In this document: positions 35,524-44,367 of the stretch, piece by piece
How positions within the stretch are numbered: position 1 is the first letter of the stretch
Layout: each line of letters begins with the position of its first letter
Assembly: GCF_001017435.1 (NCBI RefSeq)
Contig: NZ_CP011371.1
Span: forward strand, 434,001-498,000
Reading direction: 5' to 3'
Source: Caldimonas brevitalea
Lineage (GTDB): Bacteria > Pseudomonadota > Gammaproteobacteria > Burkholderiales > Burkholderiaceae_C
Length of the DNA: 64,000 nucleotides
Notes under the pieces: model-generated
Databases searched by the model: none
Told to the model about the DNA's origin: nothing
The model's input: the letters and a program-made list of their open reading frames with translations, nothing else
Program-made: the position numbers and the translations under genes

Positions 35524-37641
35524 ATGCGCTCCCCAGTCTTGAGCCTCGTGGCGCTGCTGTTGGGCGCCGCACGGTTTTCATATGCGCAATCATGGATGCC
35601 GGGTTTGGAGGTCGGCGATGGTCAACTGCCGGTCGTGATCACGCCCACGCGTCTTCGGCAGTCGCTCTCCGACGTGCCGGCCAGCGTCACGGTGATCACG
35701 GACGCGATGCTCGCGCGGTACGGCATCACGAGCATCCCGGATGCGTTGCGGCTGGTGCCCGGCATGGCGGTGACCCAGGCGGCGGGGAACGACTACCGCA
35801 TCAACTACCACGGCACCAATATCCTGGTGCCGCGGCGCCTGAACGTGCTGATCGACGGTGTGTCGCAATACCGTCCGGCCGCATCGCGCGTCGACTGGAA
35901 GCTGCTGCCCGTCGACATTGAAGACGTCGCGCGCATCGAGGTGACGCGCAGCCCGAGTTCCGCAAGTTACGGACCGAACTCGATGATGGCGGTCGTCAAC
36001 ATCATCACGAAGCACCCTCGCGACGTGGAACGTTTCGGAATCTTCACGACCTTTGGCAGTCAAGACACCCGCAAGGCGCTGGCTCGCCTCGGCGCCACCT
36101 TCGGCAACTCCGCCTTGCGGCTGTCGGTCAGCGATGAGAGAGATGGCGGCTACGACGAGTTGTCGCGTGATCCGCAAGCGCACGATGGCACGCGGCTCAA
36201 GCGCCTCAGCGTACGCTCGGTGACCGATTTCGATGCCGACCACTCGCTTGACTTGCATTGGTCCTACGTGGCGGGCACTCTGGAAACCCCTTGGGTCGAC
36301 GCCTCGCAAGTCACCTATCCCGACCAGAAGCTGCACGACTACGAGGTGGGCGGCACTTGGACCCGACGCTTCAGTCCAGCCCATGAGTTGCAGGTGCGGG
36401 CCTACCGGACGCAGCATCGGCTGCGCCAATCGTGGACCACGTGTTACGCGCGTGGCCTGTTCCTGCCGGAGATCTACGCGCTGTGGCGGGTCGACCCTGC
36501 CTATGTCGAAGCGCTCATTGCCGGCCGTGTCCCGGTGGGCCGTACGCCGGCCGACAGTGCCGCCATCAATGCCGCTGCCGGTGCGGTGCAACGATTGGGC
36601 GCGCAGGCGCTGGTGCCGACCTGTGTCCAGCCCAACCAGGACCTGGTGGAGACGCGCAACGATATCGAGCTGCAGAACACCTACGCACCGTCCGAGCACT
36701 TCCGCTTGGTCGCCGGTCTCGGCGCGCGCGAGCAACAAGGCGAGAGCGACACCTGGCTGGACGGCACGGTGTCCAACATGTTGTACCGGGCGTTCGCCAG
36801 CGCGGAATACCGGCCTTGGGCGCACGTGCTGTTCAACCTCGGCGGATACGCTGAGCGGGACAAGCTGGGCGGCTCCACCTTCTCCCCTCGCGCTGCGGTC
36901 AACGTGCAGGTCTCGCCGCATCAAACCGTACGAGCCGCTTGGTCAAAAGGGACGCGGGCGCCCGACATCCAGGAGCAACGTGTCAACTGGTCCTACAAGG
37001 TCCACCTCGACCCACCACTCAACGGCCGGTCGGACGCACGCTTCTATCAGAGCGCCGTCGCTCCCGGCGACCTGAGCAGCGAGCGCATCGAGTCCCGAGA
37101 GCTGGGCTACATCCTGAACCAACCCAAACTGGGGCTGATCCTGGACGTCAAGCTCTTTGACGACAAGCTCACCCACCTGATATCCGAGAAGCCCCAGGTG
37201 GCGCACTTCGCGCCCACCAACGATCACGAGGTGCGCCTGACGGGCGCTGAGTTGCAAAGCAGCATCGAGCTGTCGCCGTCGCTCGGCGCATTTCTCAACT
37301 ACGCCTATCTTGCCAATCGGGACGCCAGCCTCGAGACCGAGCGGTCGCAGTATTCGCGCCACAGCGGCGCGGCCGGCATTTCGGCGGCGGGGGGCGGCTG
37401 GCGCTGGTCGCTCGCCTACTACGGCGCGTCAGGCAACGGCGTCGGCGAGAGCCGGTACGGGCGCACCGATGTTTTGCTCGCGCGCGCCTTCACGCTCCGA
37501 GACACCAGCTGGACGGCATCCCTGCGCCTGAGCCGGCTCGACGCCCGGCGGCTGACCTACTATGACGAGTCCGGCCTCTACCCGCACGCACGTTATGAGG
37601 ATCGACTGAGCCTCTTCGGCCAGTTGAGCGTTCGCTACTGA
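35524..37641 (+). CDS. TonB-dependent outer-membrane receptor
   Basis: Protein of 705 residues with a signal peptide (SLVALLLGAARFSYAQ). The plug domain starts LPVVITPTRLRQSLSDVPAS and contains the ITDAMLARYGITSIPDALRLVPG and IEVTRSPSSASYGPNSMMAVVNI blocks (landmarks). The C-terminus is a 22-strand-type barrel ending in an aromatic residue (LFGQLSVRY), as required for BamA assembly. The plug resembles vitamin B12/colicin-type (BtuB/CirA) receptors. Its ligand is unknown. It follows the CPBP protease by 4 bp and converges on the kinase/binding-protein/regulator operon. Confidence 0.9.
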   Translation: MRSPVLSLVALLLGAARFSYAQSWMPGLEVGDGQLPVVITPTRLRQSLSDVPASVTVITDAMLARYGITSIPDALRLVPGMAVTQAAGNDYRINYHGTNILVPRRLNVLIDGVSQYRPAASRVDWKLLPVDIEDVARIEVTRSPSSASYGPNSMMAVVNIITKHPRDVERFGIFTTFGSQDTRKALARLGATFGNSALRLSVSDERDGGYDELSRDPQAHDGTRLKRLSVRSVTDFDADHSLDLHWSYVAGTLETPWVDASQVTYPDQKLHDYEVGGTWTRRFSPAHELQVRAYRTQHRLRQSWTTCYARGLFLPEIYALWRVDPAYVEALIAGRVPVGRTPADSAAINAAAGAVQRLGAQALVPTCVQPNQDLVETRNDIELQNTYAPSEHFRLVAGLGAREQQGESDTWLDGTVSNMLYRAFASAEYRPWAHVLFNLGGYAERDKLGGSTFSPRAAVNVQVSPHQTVRAAWSKGTRAPDIQEQRVNWSYKVHLDPPLNGRSDARFYQSAVAPGDLSSERIESRELGYILNQPKLGLILDVKLFDDKLTHLISEKPQVAHFAPTNDHEVRLTGAELQSSIELSPSLGAFLNYAYLANRDASLETERSQYSRHSGAAGISAAGGGWRWSLAYYGASGNGVGESRYGRTDVLLARAFTLRDTSWTASLRLSRLDARRLTYYDESGLYPHARYEDRLSLFGQLSVRY

Positions 37642-37663
37642 AGCCGCTGCCAGCGCGGCGGCT
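37642..37663. terminator. Possible bidirectional terminator
   Basis: A short AGCCGC/GCGGCT stem lies in the 20-bp gap between the convergent TonB-receptor and histidine-kinase genes and reaches the last bases of the kinase gene. There is no T-run. Confidence 0.35.
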
Positions 37664-39146
37664 ATGCGCCCCCGCCTGACGGCCACGGAAACCGCACTTC
37701 CAGCCGTGTGCCGCCGGACGGAAGCGTCTCGACGGACAAGGTACCCCCGGCCGCCAACGCCCGCTCACGGATGCCGATGAGGCCCAGCCCACTGCCCTGG
37801 TTCCACGCCGGCTGCAGGCCGCGACCGTTGTCGCTTGCCGCCATGATCAGCGCCCCGCGCTGCTCGTCCACGGCAAGGCAGACACTTGCAGCCGTCGCAC
37901 CGGCGTGCTTGGCGATGTTGGACAGTGCCTCCTGCACGATCCGATAGGCGTTGATCGCCAACGGGTGGGGCAGGTTCGGGAAGCGTTCGTCGACGATGAG
38001 CTCGAACCGACACCCGGGGTGCAGCGTGTCGAAGTCGCGTACTGCCTCAGCGACCGCCCCCCGGAACCCCAGGGTGTCCAGCACCTCCGGGCGCAACTCC
38101 TTGACGATCCGACGGGCACTGTCGTACAGCTGGTCAGCGGTCTTGGTGATGCGTTGTGCGATGGCCTCCACCTCGGCTTGGGGCACCGGCGTATCACCGT
38201 GCGAGCAAAGTGCGGCCGCGCCGAGCCGCACCGCAATCAACGATGCGTTGAGCTGGTCATGGATCTCGATGGCGATTCGGCGGCGCTCTTCCTCCACCAG
38301 TGCGTTGCCGTGAGCCAGCAGCCGGCGCTTCTCATCCTCGGCCTCGCGGGCCGCCTGCAAGGCACGTTGCAACTCCTCGGTGCGCCGCGCGACCTTTGCC
38401 TCGAGCGCTTGCCGGGACTCGGCCAGCTCCCCCGCCATCGCGACGATGGCCTCCTGCAGCTCTCCCAGCTCTCCGCCGCGGCTGGCCGGAAGCCGGAGCT
38501 GGTAGCGGCCTTCGCGTATGTCCCGAAGCGCGGCCATGACGGCGGACAGCGGGCCATGAATCCTGCGCGCGAGCAGCAGCGCCACGACACCACTGACGAT
38601 CGCTGCGACGAGGGTGACGAGCCCGGCCAGGTACAGGTTGCGGCGTTTGGCTTCGAGCAAGGGTTCAGGCGACATGAGCACGCGCACGTGCCCGAGGACG
38701 TCCCCGGCCTTGACTTGAAGGTCGCGGCCCGCGCCGGTCAGGTGCGGCGCGGCGGGGTCGTCGAACATGTCGACGTCGATCGCCAGTGCCTGGATCGGGT
38801 GCTCGAATGGGAGTGCGCCGCTGTGGTCTTCGGCCGTGCGCGCCTCTGCGATACGCTGGCGGGTGTCGTCGAGCACTTCCACGGCCGCAATGCTGCGCTC
38901 GGTGGCGAGCAACCCGTGGATGACGGCTGACAGCGCGGGCGCGTTGCCGGACACCACCGCGTATCGACTCGCTTCGGCGAGCGTGGCTGCGAGCAAACGG
39001 CCGCGGTCTTGGATGTCCGAGCGAATCTCGTTCAGCCGAGCCAGGTAAATGGCGGCGCTCACGGCCACCCACATCAGCAGGGCGGGAATGACGGCCAAGG
39101 CCACGACCAGCGCGGTGATGCTGTGCCCACGCCGCCCCGTCCTCAC
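37662..39146 (-). CDS. NarX/DegS-type sensor histidine kinase
   Basis: Inner-membrane kinase of 494 residues. TM1 is about residues 13-35; a periplasmic sensor runs about 36-170; TM2 is about 172-193; then comes a HAMP (RIHGPLSAVMAALRDIREGRY) and a coiled coil (about 240-285). The HisKA_3 motif is RRIAIEIHDQLNASL, with the His in EIHDQ, and the ATPase has NIAKHAGATAA, DNGRGL and GLGLIGIRERA. The start overlaps the upstream binding-protein stop as ATGA, so a periplasmic ligand-binding partner and the kinase are made together. Its output is the LuxR-type regulator upstream. Confidence 0.93.
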   Translation of the reverse strand: MRTGRRGHSITALVVALAVIPALLMWVAVSAAIYLARLNEIRSDIQDRGRLLAATLAEASRYAVVSGNAPALSAVIHGLLATERSIAAVEVLDDTRQRIAEARTAEDHSGALPFEHPIQALAIDVDMFDDPAAPHLTGAGRDLQVKAGDVLGHVRVLMSPEPLLEAKRRNLYLAGLVTLVAAIVSGVVALLLARRIHGPLSAVMAALRDIREGRYQLRLPASRGGELGELQEAIVAMAGELAESRQALEAKVARRTEELQRALQAAREAEDEKRRLLAHGNALVEEERRRIAIEIHDQLNASLIAVRLGAAALCSHGDTPVPQAEVEAIAQRITKTADQLYDSARRIVKELRPEVLDTLGFRGAVAEAVRDFDTLHPGCRFELIVDERFPNLPHPLAINAYRIVQEALSNIAKHAGATAASVCLAVDEQRGALIMAASDNGRGLQPAWNQGSGLGLIGIRERALAAGGTLSVETLPSGGTRLEVRFPWPSGGGA

Positions 39147-40078
39147 TGCGGCCTCGCCTGCGGGCGCCTGCCCATGTCCCGCACGCCTTCCGGCACCACC
39201 ACGCCGAGCGACTTGGCGACGTGATCGTTGATCAACACGCGCCAGTACAGCGGGTACTGCGGCGGGGGCAGCGGGCCCGCGCCCAGTTGCGGCTCCAGTT
39301 GGTCAAAATGCGCCACCACGTCCTCCACCGAGGCGTAGGCGCTGGCAAGGGTGCCGGCGTGCACCAGCGCGGCCGAGAAGCCGACGACAGGCTGCCCACG
39401 CCGGTAGGTCGACTCCAGGACCAAGGCAAGGTTCTCCTTGGTGTACAGGCTGCCGTCGGGAATGGCGAGGATGACCTTGGCCCCTCCCAGCTCGCCCAGT
39501 TCACGAACGACGTTGGCCCGCGATGCTGCGCGGCGCACCAACAGATCGAGGCCCAACGCTCCTGCTGCGCGCTGGAGTCCCTGCGCCAACGGCTCGGTCA
39601 ACTCCGACAGCAACACACCCACGGAGACAGGCCGCCGGTACAACGCCGCGATGACTTCGAGCTGGATCTGTGGCGACACCTCAGGGTAGATCGCCGTCAC
39701 GCCCTGATGCCGTGTTGGCCGTGTGCTGGCAGCCACCACCTGCTGATAGGTCTGGCTGGAGGTGAACAGCGAAACCAGCGGCTGCAGTTCGGCCTCTAGG
39801 CCCGCCTGGAGTGCGGCCGGGCCGATGGCGAGGTAGATTGCCGGGCCGGCACGCCGGGCCAACACCTTCGGATCGCCGCTCTGGGTCAATGCAGGGTAGC
39901 GGTTTTGCAAGGCCGCCAAGATTTCGCGCACGGCCGGGGTGTCGCCGATCGCCAACACGCGCAACTCGGGCCGCGCATGGGCGACCCGCATGGACAACAG
40001 CGCGAGCACCGCCAGGAGGCACATTCGGGCGAAGACCTGCCAGCGGAATGGCAAACGTCGGGGTACTGCGGTGCCCAT
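39143..40078 (-). CDS. ABC-type substrate-binding-like periplasmic protein
   Basis: Protein of 311 residues with an N-terminal signal (CLLAVLALLSMRVAHA) and two Rossmann-like lobes: LRVLAIGDTPAVREIL, AIYLAIGPAALQAGL, VTAIYPEVSP, VSVGVLLSELTEP, KVILAIPDGSLYTKENLALVLE and PVVGFSAALVHAGTL (short landmarks). This is the ABC_sub_bind (TrpX-like) family. No permease or ATPase gene is nearby, and it is coupled to a sensor kinase by ATGA, so it probably presents a ligand to the kinase instead of feeding a transporter. Confidence 0.85.
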   Translation of the reverse strand: MGTAVPRRLPFRWQVFARMCLLAVLALLSMRVAHARPELRVLAIGDTPAVREILAALQNRYPALTQSGDPKVLARRAGPAIYLAIGPAALQAGLEAELQPLVSLFTSSQTYQQVVAASTRPTRHQGVTAIYPEVSPQIQLEVIAALYRRPVSVGVLLSELTEPLAQGLQRAAGALGLDLLVRRAASRANVVRELGELGGAKVILAIPDGSLYTKENLALVLESTYRRGQPVVGFSAALVHAGTLASAYASVEDVVAHFDQLEPQLGAGPLPPPQYPLYWRVLINDHVAKSLGVVVPEGVRDMGRRPQARPQ

Positions 40079-40200
40079 GATCAGGCGCTACATCTTGCTC
40101 GGCAGTGTCCGATAGACCGTCTGCGGGCGATTGTCCGGGCACGGCACTGCGTTGCCAACCGAGGCCGGTGCGCGGGCGTGTGACGGGATACGGTGAGGAC

Positions 40201-40863
40201 TCACGGGGCGATCAACATATGCCGCACCGCGAGGCGGGTGATCTCGGCCGGGCGGTGCACCCCCAAGCGTTCTTTGATCGCCTGGCTGACGTTGCTGATG
40301 GTTTTGGGTGACAGGCTCAGTTCCTCGGCAATCTCGACGTTGGTCAGGCCGAGCGCCATGCGCTTGAACACTTCCAACTCGCGCGCATCGAGCCGCGCCT
40401 GCGGTGACTCGTCTCCGCGCACGTTCAACAACGCCAATCGCTGTGCGATGTCCGTCGCGAAGAACAACTGACCGGCATGGACTTGCCGAATCGCGTTCGC
40501 CAGCACGTCCACCGGCGCGTTCTTCGTGACGAACGACATGCCGCCCAAGCGGTAAGCCTCTTTCACCAGCTCGTCCTGGTCGAACTGAGAGTAGAAGGCG
40601 ATACGGGCGTCGGGATGACGAGCCAGGAGGTCTCGAGCCACCTCCAACCCGGACGGTTGCCCCTCCCCGAAGCGAACATCCAACAGGACCACATCGGGGC
40701 GCGACGCCTTGAACTTGGGCAGCACCTCGGAGGCTTTGAGCGCTTCACCGACACACTCGATCCCGTGGCGCTTCAACGCGCTCACCAACCCCTCCACGAT
40801 CAGCGGATGGTCGTCCGCGATGAGCACCTTGATTGCGTGCACGGCCACGTTCTCGCCCTCCAC
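40201..40863 (-). CDS. NarL/FixJ-family response regulator
   Basis: Protein of 220 residues. The receiver has IADDHP (15-20) and Asp62 (VVLLDVRFGEG), with a conserved lysine in VTKNAP. The C-terminal LuxR HTH is ELEVFKRMALGLTNVEIAEELSLSPKTISN (short landmarks: GLTNVEIAEELSLSPKTI). It is the first gene of the minus-strand regulator, binding-protein, kinase operon, with a 122-bp gap before the binding-protein gene. Likely target: the convergent CPBP/TonB-receptor operon, by proximity only. Confidence 0.92.
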   Translation of the reverse strand: MEGENVAVHAIKVLIADDHPLIVEGLVSALKRHGIECVGEALKASEVLPKFKASRPDVVLLDVRFGEGQPSGLEVARDLLARHPDARIAFYSQFDQDELVKEAYRLGGMSFVTKNAPVDVLANAIRQVHAGQLFFATDIAQRLALLNVRGDESPQARLDARELEVFKRMALGLTNVEIAEELSLSPKTISNVSQAIKERLGVHRPAEITRLAVRHMLIAP

Positions 40864-41075
40864 CTGCTTACCTCTGCAAAGCGCACTTTGTACATCAGCC
40901 CGATGTGCACCAAGGCGCGCCGGCTCTTGTCAAATGTCCCAGGGGGACTGGTTTATCGATTCGAGACTTGCTATCGTGTAGCAATCATATTTGCTTTCAC
41001 ATAGTAATGCAGCGGCGGGTTGAGAGGCACCAGGCGCTGGGTGCGAAGGCCGCCGACTGAAAAGGAAGCAGTGCA

Positions 41076-41543
41076 ATGGGGGTTGAGGGAATGCAAGCGC
41101 AGGCAGCCGGGGACTTGGTGGTGCTGGTGGTCGATGACAACGTCGATGCCGCTGACTCCCTGCGCTGCCTGCTCGAACTGCTGGGGTGTACCGCCGTCAC
41201 AGCCTACGATGGTCCTTCTGCCGTGCAGCTGGCAGCACAGGCGCGTGTGCAACTCGCGATCATCGATTTGGACCTGCCCGGCTTTGACGGCTGTGAGGTG
41301 CTCCGGAGGTTGAAGTCGGATGCGTCGCTCGCTCCGGAGAGGGCAGTCTGCTTGACAGGCCAAGGACGTTCGGCCGATCGACAGCGCTGCCTGAACGCGG
41401 GCTTCGACGAGTTCTGGTCGAAGCCGCTCAAGATGACGGATCTGTCGCGTGCCTTGGTGTCCTCACAAGAAGCCATGCGGGCGCGGCTCGGGCAGCGGGG
41501 TGCGGTCGTGCTCGATGCAGATGCTACGGAGAGGGCGCGGTGA
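41076..41543 (+). CDS. Stand-alone receiver-domain protein
   Basis: Protein of 155 residues, CheY-like: VLVVDDNVDAADSL (16-29), phosphoacceptor Asp64 (AIIDLDLPGFDG), Thr in CLTGQG and Lys in WSKPL. The C-terminal extension of about 25 residues is Arg/Ala-rich with no DNA-binding domain. Ribosome site AAGGAAG precedes the ATG; a second ATG five codons later is possible. It is divergent from the NarL-type regulator and could be a phosphate sink or a phosphorelay partner. Confidence 0.85.
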   Translation: MGVEGMQAQAAGDLVVLVVDDNVDAADSLRCLLELLGCTAVTAYDGPSAVQLAAQARVQLAIIDLDLPGFDGCEVLRRLKSDASLAPERAVCLTGQGRSADRQRCLNAGFDEFWSKPLKMTDLSRALVSSQEAMRARLGQRGAVVLDADATERAR

Positions 41544-41846
41544 AGGCCAGTAACCATCGGAGACGATGAGCAGGAAGCCGCCTTTGCTCGTGTCACCACT
41601 CCACAGATTCCTCCCCCAAGCAGCTTGCGAAGTGCTGGCCCGTGCCATCCAAGGGAGGGGCAGTTGATTCGCCACTCGACCGATGAAGTTCTGCGCTGTT
41701 TCTCGGCGACGCGGTTAGGCTCGGCTCCCGGCATCGCCGGCTCGCTGCTCGGAACCATGGGTATGCCCATCGCGAAAACGCAGGCCGGCGCCATCGTGGA
41801 GCGCGCTTACGTGATTCACTGACCAGAGCCAAGGAGGGGTCGCGGT
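41544..41846. other. Intergenic region
   Basis: About 300 bases between the receiver and the LysE genes, with no credible coding frame. A ribosome-site-like AAGGAGG lies at about 41831-41837, ahead of the LysE start. Confidence 0.4.
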
Positions 41847-42461
41847 ATGCAGACTGGGACGTTGTTGATATTCGCGATGACGGTGCTGCCTCTGGTATGC
41901 ACGCCGGGCCCCGATATCCTCTTCGTGGCCTCTCAAGGCCTGTCCGGGGGCACCAGTGCCGCCATGAGAGCGAACACGGGCGTGATCCTTGGGTACGTGA
42001 TGCACGGTGTACTGAGCACGCTCGGTGTTGCCGCCGTCGTAGCGGCATCCCCTGTCTTGTTCGAACTGATGCGCTGGGCAGGCGTCGTGTATCTCGCCTA
42101 TCTGGCCTTGCGCCTCATCCAGTCTGCCATGCGCTCGGGACAAATTGCACTCACCCGGGAGCGCACCACAACGCAGATCAGACGCGGCTTTCTGACGAGC
42201 TTCCTGAACCCCAAGGGCCTTTTGGTGTACTTTGCCATCCTTCCCAACTTCATCAAGCCTGAGGCCAACGTGGCCCTGCAGGCGGTGATCCTGTCCGCCA
42301 TCTTCGTCGCGCTATGCGCCATCGTCTACGGCCTTGTGGGAGCTGTCGTCTCCGCCGCCGGACGCAGGGGCAACTTCAGTGAACGACGCCGCCGCTGGGT
42401 AGAAGGGGCCTCGGGCGCGCTTCTGATCGTGGCGGCCGCGCGGCTGGCAACCGGCAAGTGA
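41847..42461 (+). CDS. LysE/RhtB-family amino-acid exporter
   Basis: Membrane protein of 204 residues with six hydrophobic segments. The LysE signature near the N-terminus is PLVCTPGPDILFVASQGLSGG, and the second conserved block is GFLTSFLNPKGLLVYFAILP (landmarks). These proteins export amino acids or homoserine lactones by proton exchange. AAGGAGG lies upstream of the ATG. It is apparently monocistronic. Confidence 0.92.
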   Translation: MQTGTLLIFAMTVLPLVCTPGPDILFVASQGLSGGTSAAMRANTGVILGYVMHGVLSTLGVAAVVAASPVLFELMRWAGVVYLAYLALRLIQSAMRSGQIALTRERTTTQIRRGFLTSFLNPKGLLVYFAILPNFIKPEANVALQAVILSAIFVALCAIVYGLVGAVVSAAGRRGNFSERRRRWVEGASGALLIVAAARLATGK

Positions 42462-42740
42462 GTCCCGCGGGGAATCGACTCGACCGACAGATTGAAGAGG
42501 GACGAATCGAGAGGCCCGTGACACGCCTAATCACCCTTCCTCGGGAAAGACAGGCGGTTGGCAAAGATGTGGCTTTTGTCATAGCGCGAAGGCGATCGGT
42601 CGATGTACAAAGCTCCTCCGGTCGCGACTGCGGAGAATTTCAACATCGAGCTGACCAGACGATGAACCGATCAGGGCCGCGTTAAGTGCCGTGGACCGTC
42701 GGCCGCACGCCGTCCGGCTAACTATCAAAAGACATCGCCC
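42462..42740. other. Intergenic region
   Basis: About 280 bases with no supported gene between the LysE exporter and a small membrane protein. Nothing regulatory was recognised. Confidence 0.35.
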
Positions 42741-43133
42741 ATGTTGGAAGTGTTCGTACTGGTGGTCGTCTCCGTTGCCGCGGTTCGATCGGCAATCGTT
42801 CTTCGGAAGAGCAGACTACTGTTTATTGAGTTCAAGTGCCCGCAAGTTGTGGCATCGCTCGTCCTCCTGTTTCCTCTCGGGCCTCTGGTGATGCTCATCG
42901 TATCCTGGTTGATCGGGCTCTTGCCCGCCGCGACCCTCGCCGTGATGTGCTTCATCCCCGGGCTCGTTGCGATCAGGCGCGCCCGCCGCGTTTTCGACCG
43001 CTCCGGAACTGATAGAACACGGTCGGTTCAGGATGCCTTGGCTGTTGCGTCTATCACTGGAATTGGAGGGATTGCATATATTGTTTGCTCCGTCATCATT
43101 ACGCTCGCGTTCTTTCACATCCGTGCAGCCTAG
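42741..43133 (+). CDS. Hypothetical four-TM membrane protein
   Basis: Protein of 130 residues with hydrophobic segments at about 1-20, 37-60, 62-80 and 102-126. A basic stretch (RRARRVFDRSGTDRTR, 79-94) lies between the last two and is probably cytoplasmic. No conserved family was recognised. Codon use fits the host, and the membrane pattern argues that it is real. Confidence 0.5.
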   Translation: MLEVFVLVVVSVAAVRSAIVLRKSRLLFIEFKCPQVVASLVLLFPLGPLVMLIVSWLIGLLPAATLAVMCFIPGLVAIRRARRVFDRSGTDRTRSVQDALAVASITGIGGIAYIVCSVIITLAFFHIRAA

Positions 43134-43644
43134 CCCTTATGAGGACTTTCCCCGCGGCACCTCCGCGACGGAAATGAGCGCCAAGCCAGGCGCTTCCCAT
43201 CGTGGCGCTTCGATGGCCCGTCGCATGCGCTCAGCTAGTTCGGGTCGGGACTGTCTTTTTGACTCGTTAATCAGAACTGGCGGAATCTGAAGGCCTCCGA
43301 TCCGCGACCCGTTGCTGCCTCGCTGTCACGGCCACGCTGTGATGGCTCGGAGTGCACCAGTTGTCCGCCAGCAAAAGCACAGTCGCCGACCCATCCGCAC
43401 AGCACTGTAGGCGTTTGATCACATCTCCACCGGCGACCAGCCATTGTTGTTGCGCTGCATCGGCGTTTCAGAAGCTTGCACCCGGAGTCCGTGCGGCTCC
43501 CGATACTTTTGTATGTCTGTGCTTGACGCTGCCACCCGCCTCACATCCGATTGAATCGCTCGACGAGCGTCAACTGCGAATCCGTGACTGGCGAGCGCAG
43601 TCGGTAGGCCTGGCAAACGACTTACAAACTTCAGGAGCTTTGTC
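43134..43644. other. Intergenic region before the PEP-CTERM gene
   Basis: About 510 bases with several short overlapping open frames, none with family-like features. It is less GC-rich in places (for example around 43240-43280) and should hold the PEP-CTERM gene promoter. No clear relic was identified. Confidence 0.35.
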
Positions 43645-44310
43645 GTGCGTTCCTTCTTCGTTTCCTGTCTTCTGGCGGGTGTCGCCACGGCGGCGCAAGC
43701 GGGAGTGATTCTTCAACCGCGATCGGTCGAGGTGGTTAGCGGGTGGGGGAAAGATCCCACCCCCTTGATCGATCAGAGCGGCATCCCCTGGTACAACTCG
43801 GGCGTAGACGATTTTGACGCCTATGTCGCCAATCGGCCTTTTGCTCGCGACGGTGAGGCGTCCGTTTGGTGGAGCCAGTCCGACGTGATCTCGGGCCCTC
43901 AGACCGCAACCCTCGATTTCGATCTCGGCGGCACCTGGCGCATCGAGTCGTTCGCGTTCTGGAACATCCTGGGCAGCTACGGCTTTGACAGCTTCGACGT
44001 CCTGGTATCCGATGATGCGTCGTTCACCGACGCCAAGTTGCTCGGCAACTTCACCGCAGTCCAACAACCCGCGGTGGACGAGTGGGGAGAAGAAGTAGGG
44101 AACTACGCACAGGTGTTCGAACTTGCACCGATCACCGGTTCTTTTGTTCGCCTGCGCTCGACGGGTGGCTGGGTCTGGGAAGAGGGCTTCAACGAAATCG
44201 CGTTCGAAGTGTCGCCGGTCCCGGAACCCGAAACGTATGCGCTGATGGCAGGCGGCTTGACCCTCCTGGCCTGGGCCCAGCGCCGTCGTCGGGCCGCCAC
44301 CGCGGCGTGA
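43645..44310 (+). CDS. PEP-CTERM sorting-domain exported protein
   Basis: Protein of 221 residues with an N-terminal signal (FFVSCLLAGVATAAQA) and a C-terminal exosortase-recognition region: VPEPETYALM, a hydrophobic helix and a basic tail (AQRRRRAATAA). The middle resembles a discoidin (F5/8 type C)-like beta-sandwich (QTATLDFDLGGTWRIESFAFWN and FVRLRSTGGWVWEEGFNEI, landmarks). The GTG start is preceded by AGGAG. It implies an exosortase (EpsH/XrtA) and an exopolysaccharide locus elsewhere in the genome. Confidence 0.9.
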   Translation: MRSFFVSCLLAGVATAAQAGVILQPRSVEVVSGWGKDPTPLIDQSGIPWYNSGVDDFDAYVANRPFARDGEASVWWSQSDVISGPQTATLDFDLGGTWRIESFAFWNILGSYGFDSFDVLVSDDASFTDAKLLGNFTAVQQPAVDEWGEEVGNYAQVFELAPITGSFVRLRSTGGWVWEEGFNEIAFEVSPVPEPETYALMAGGLTLLAWAQRRRRAATAA

Positions 44311-44315
44311 CGCAC

Positions 44316-44338
44316 TGAAGGGGCTCGTAGACCCTTCA
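44316..44338 (+). terminator. Hairpin after the PEP-CTERM gene
   Basis: TGAAGGG/CCCTTCA stem with a nine-base loop, six bases after the stop codon. It could also serve the convergent PBP gene. Confidence 0.5.
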
Positions 44339-44367
44339 TGGCGACGAGTTGAAGGCGCGTAGCCCTA

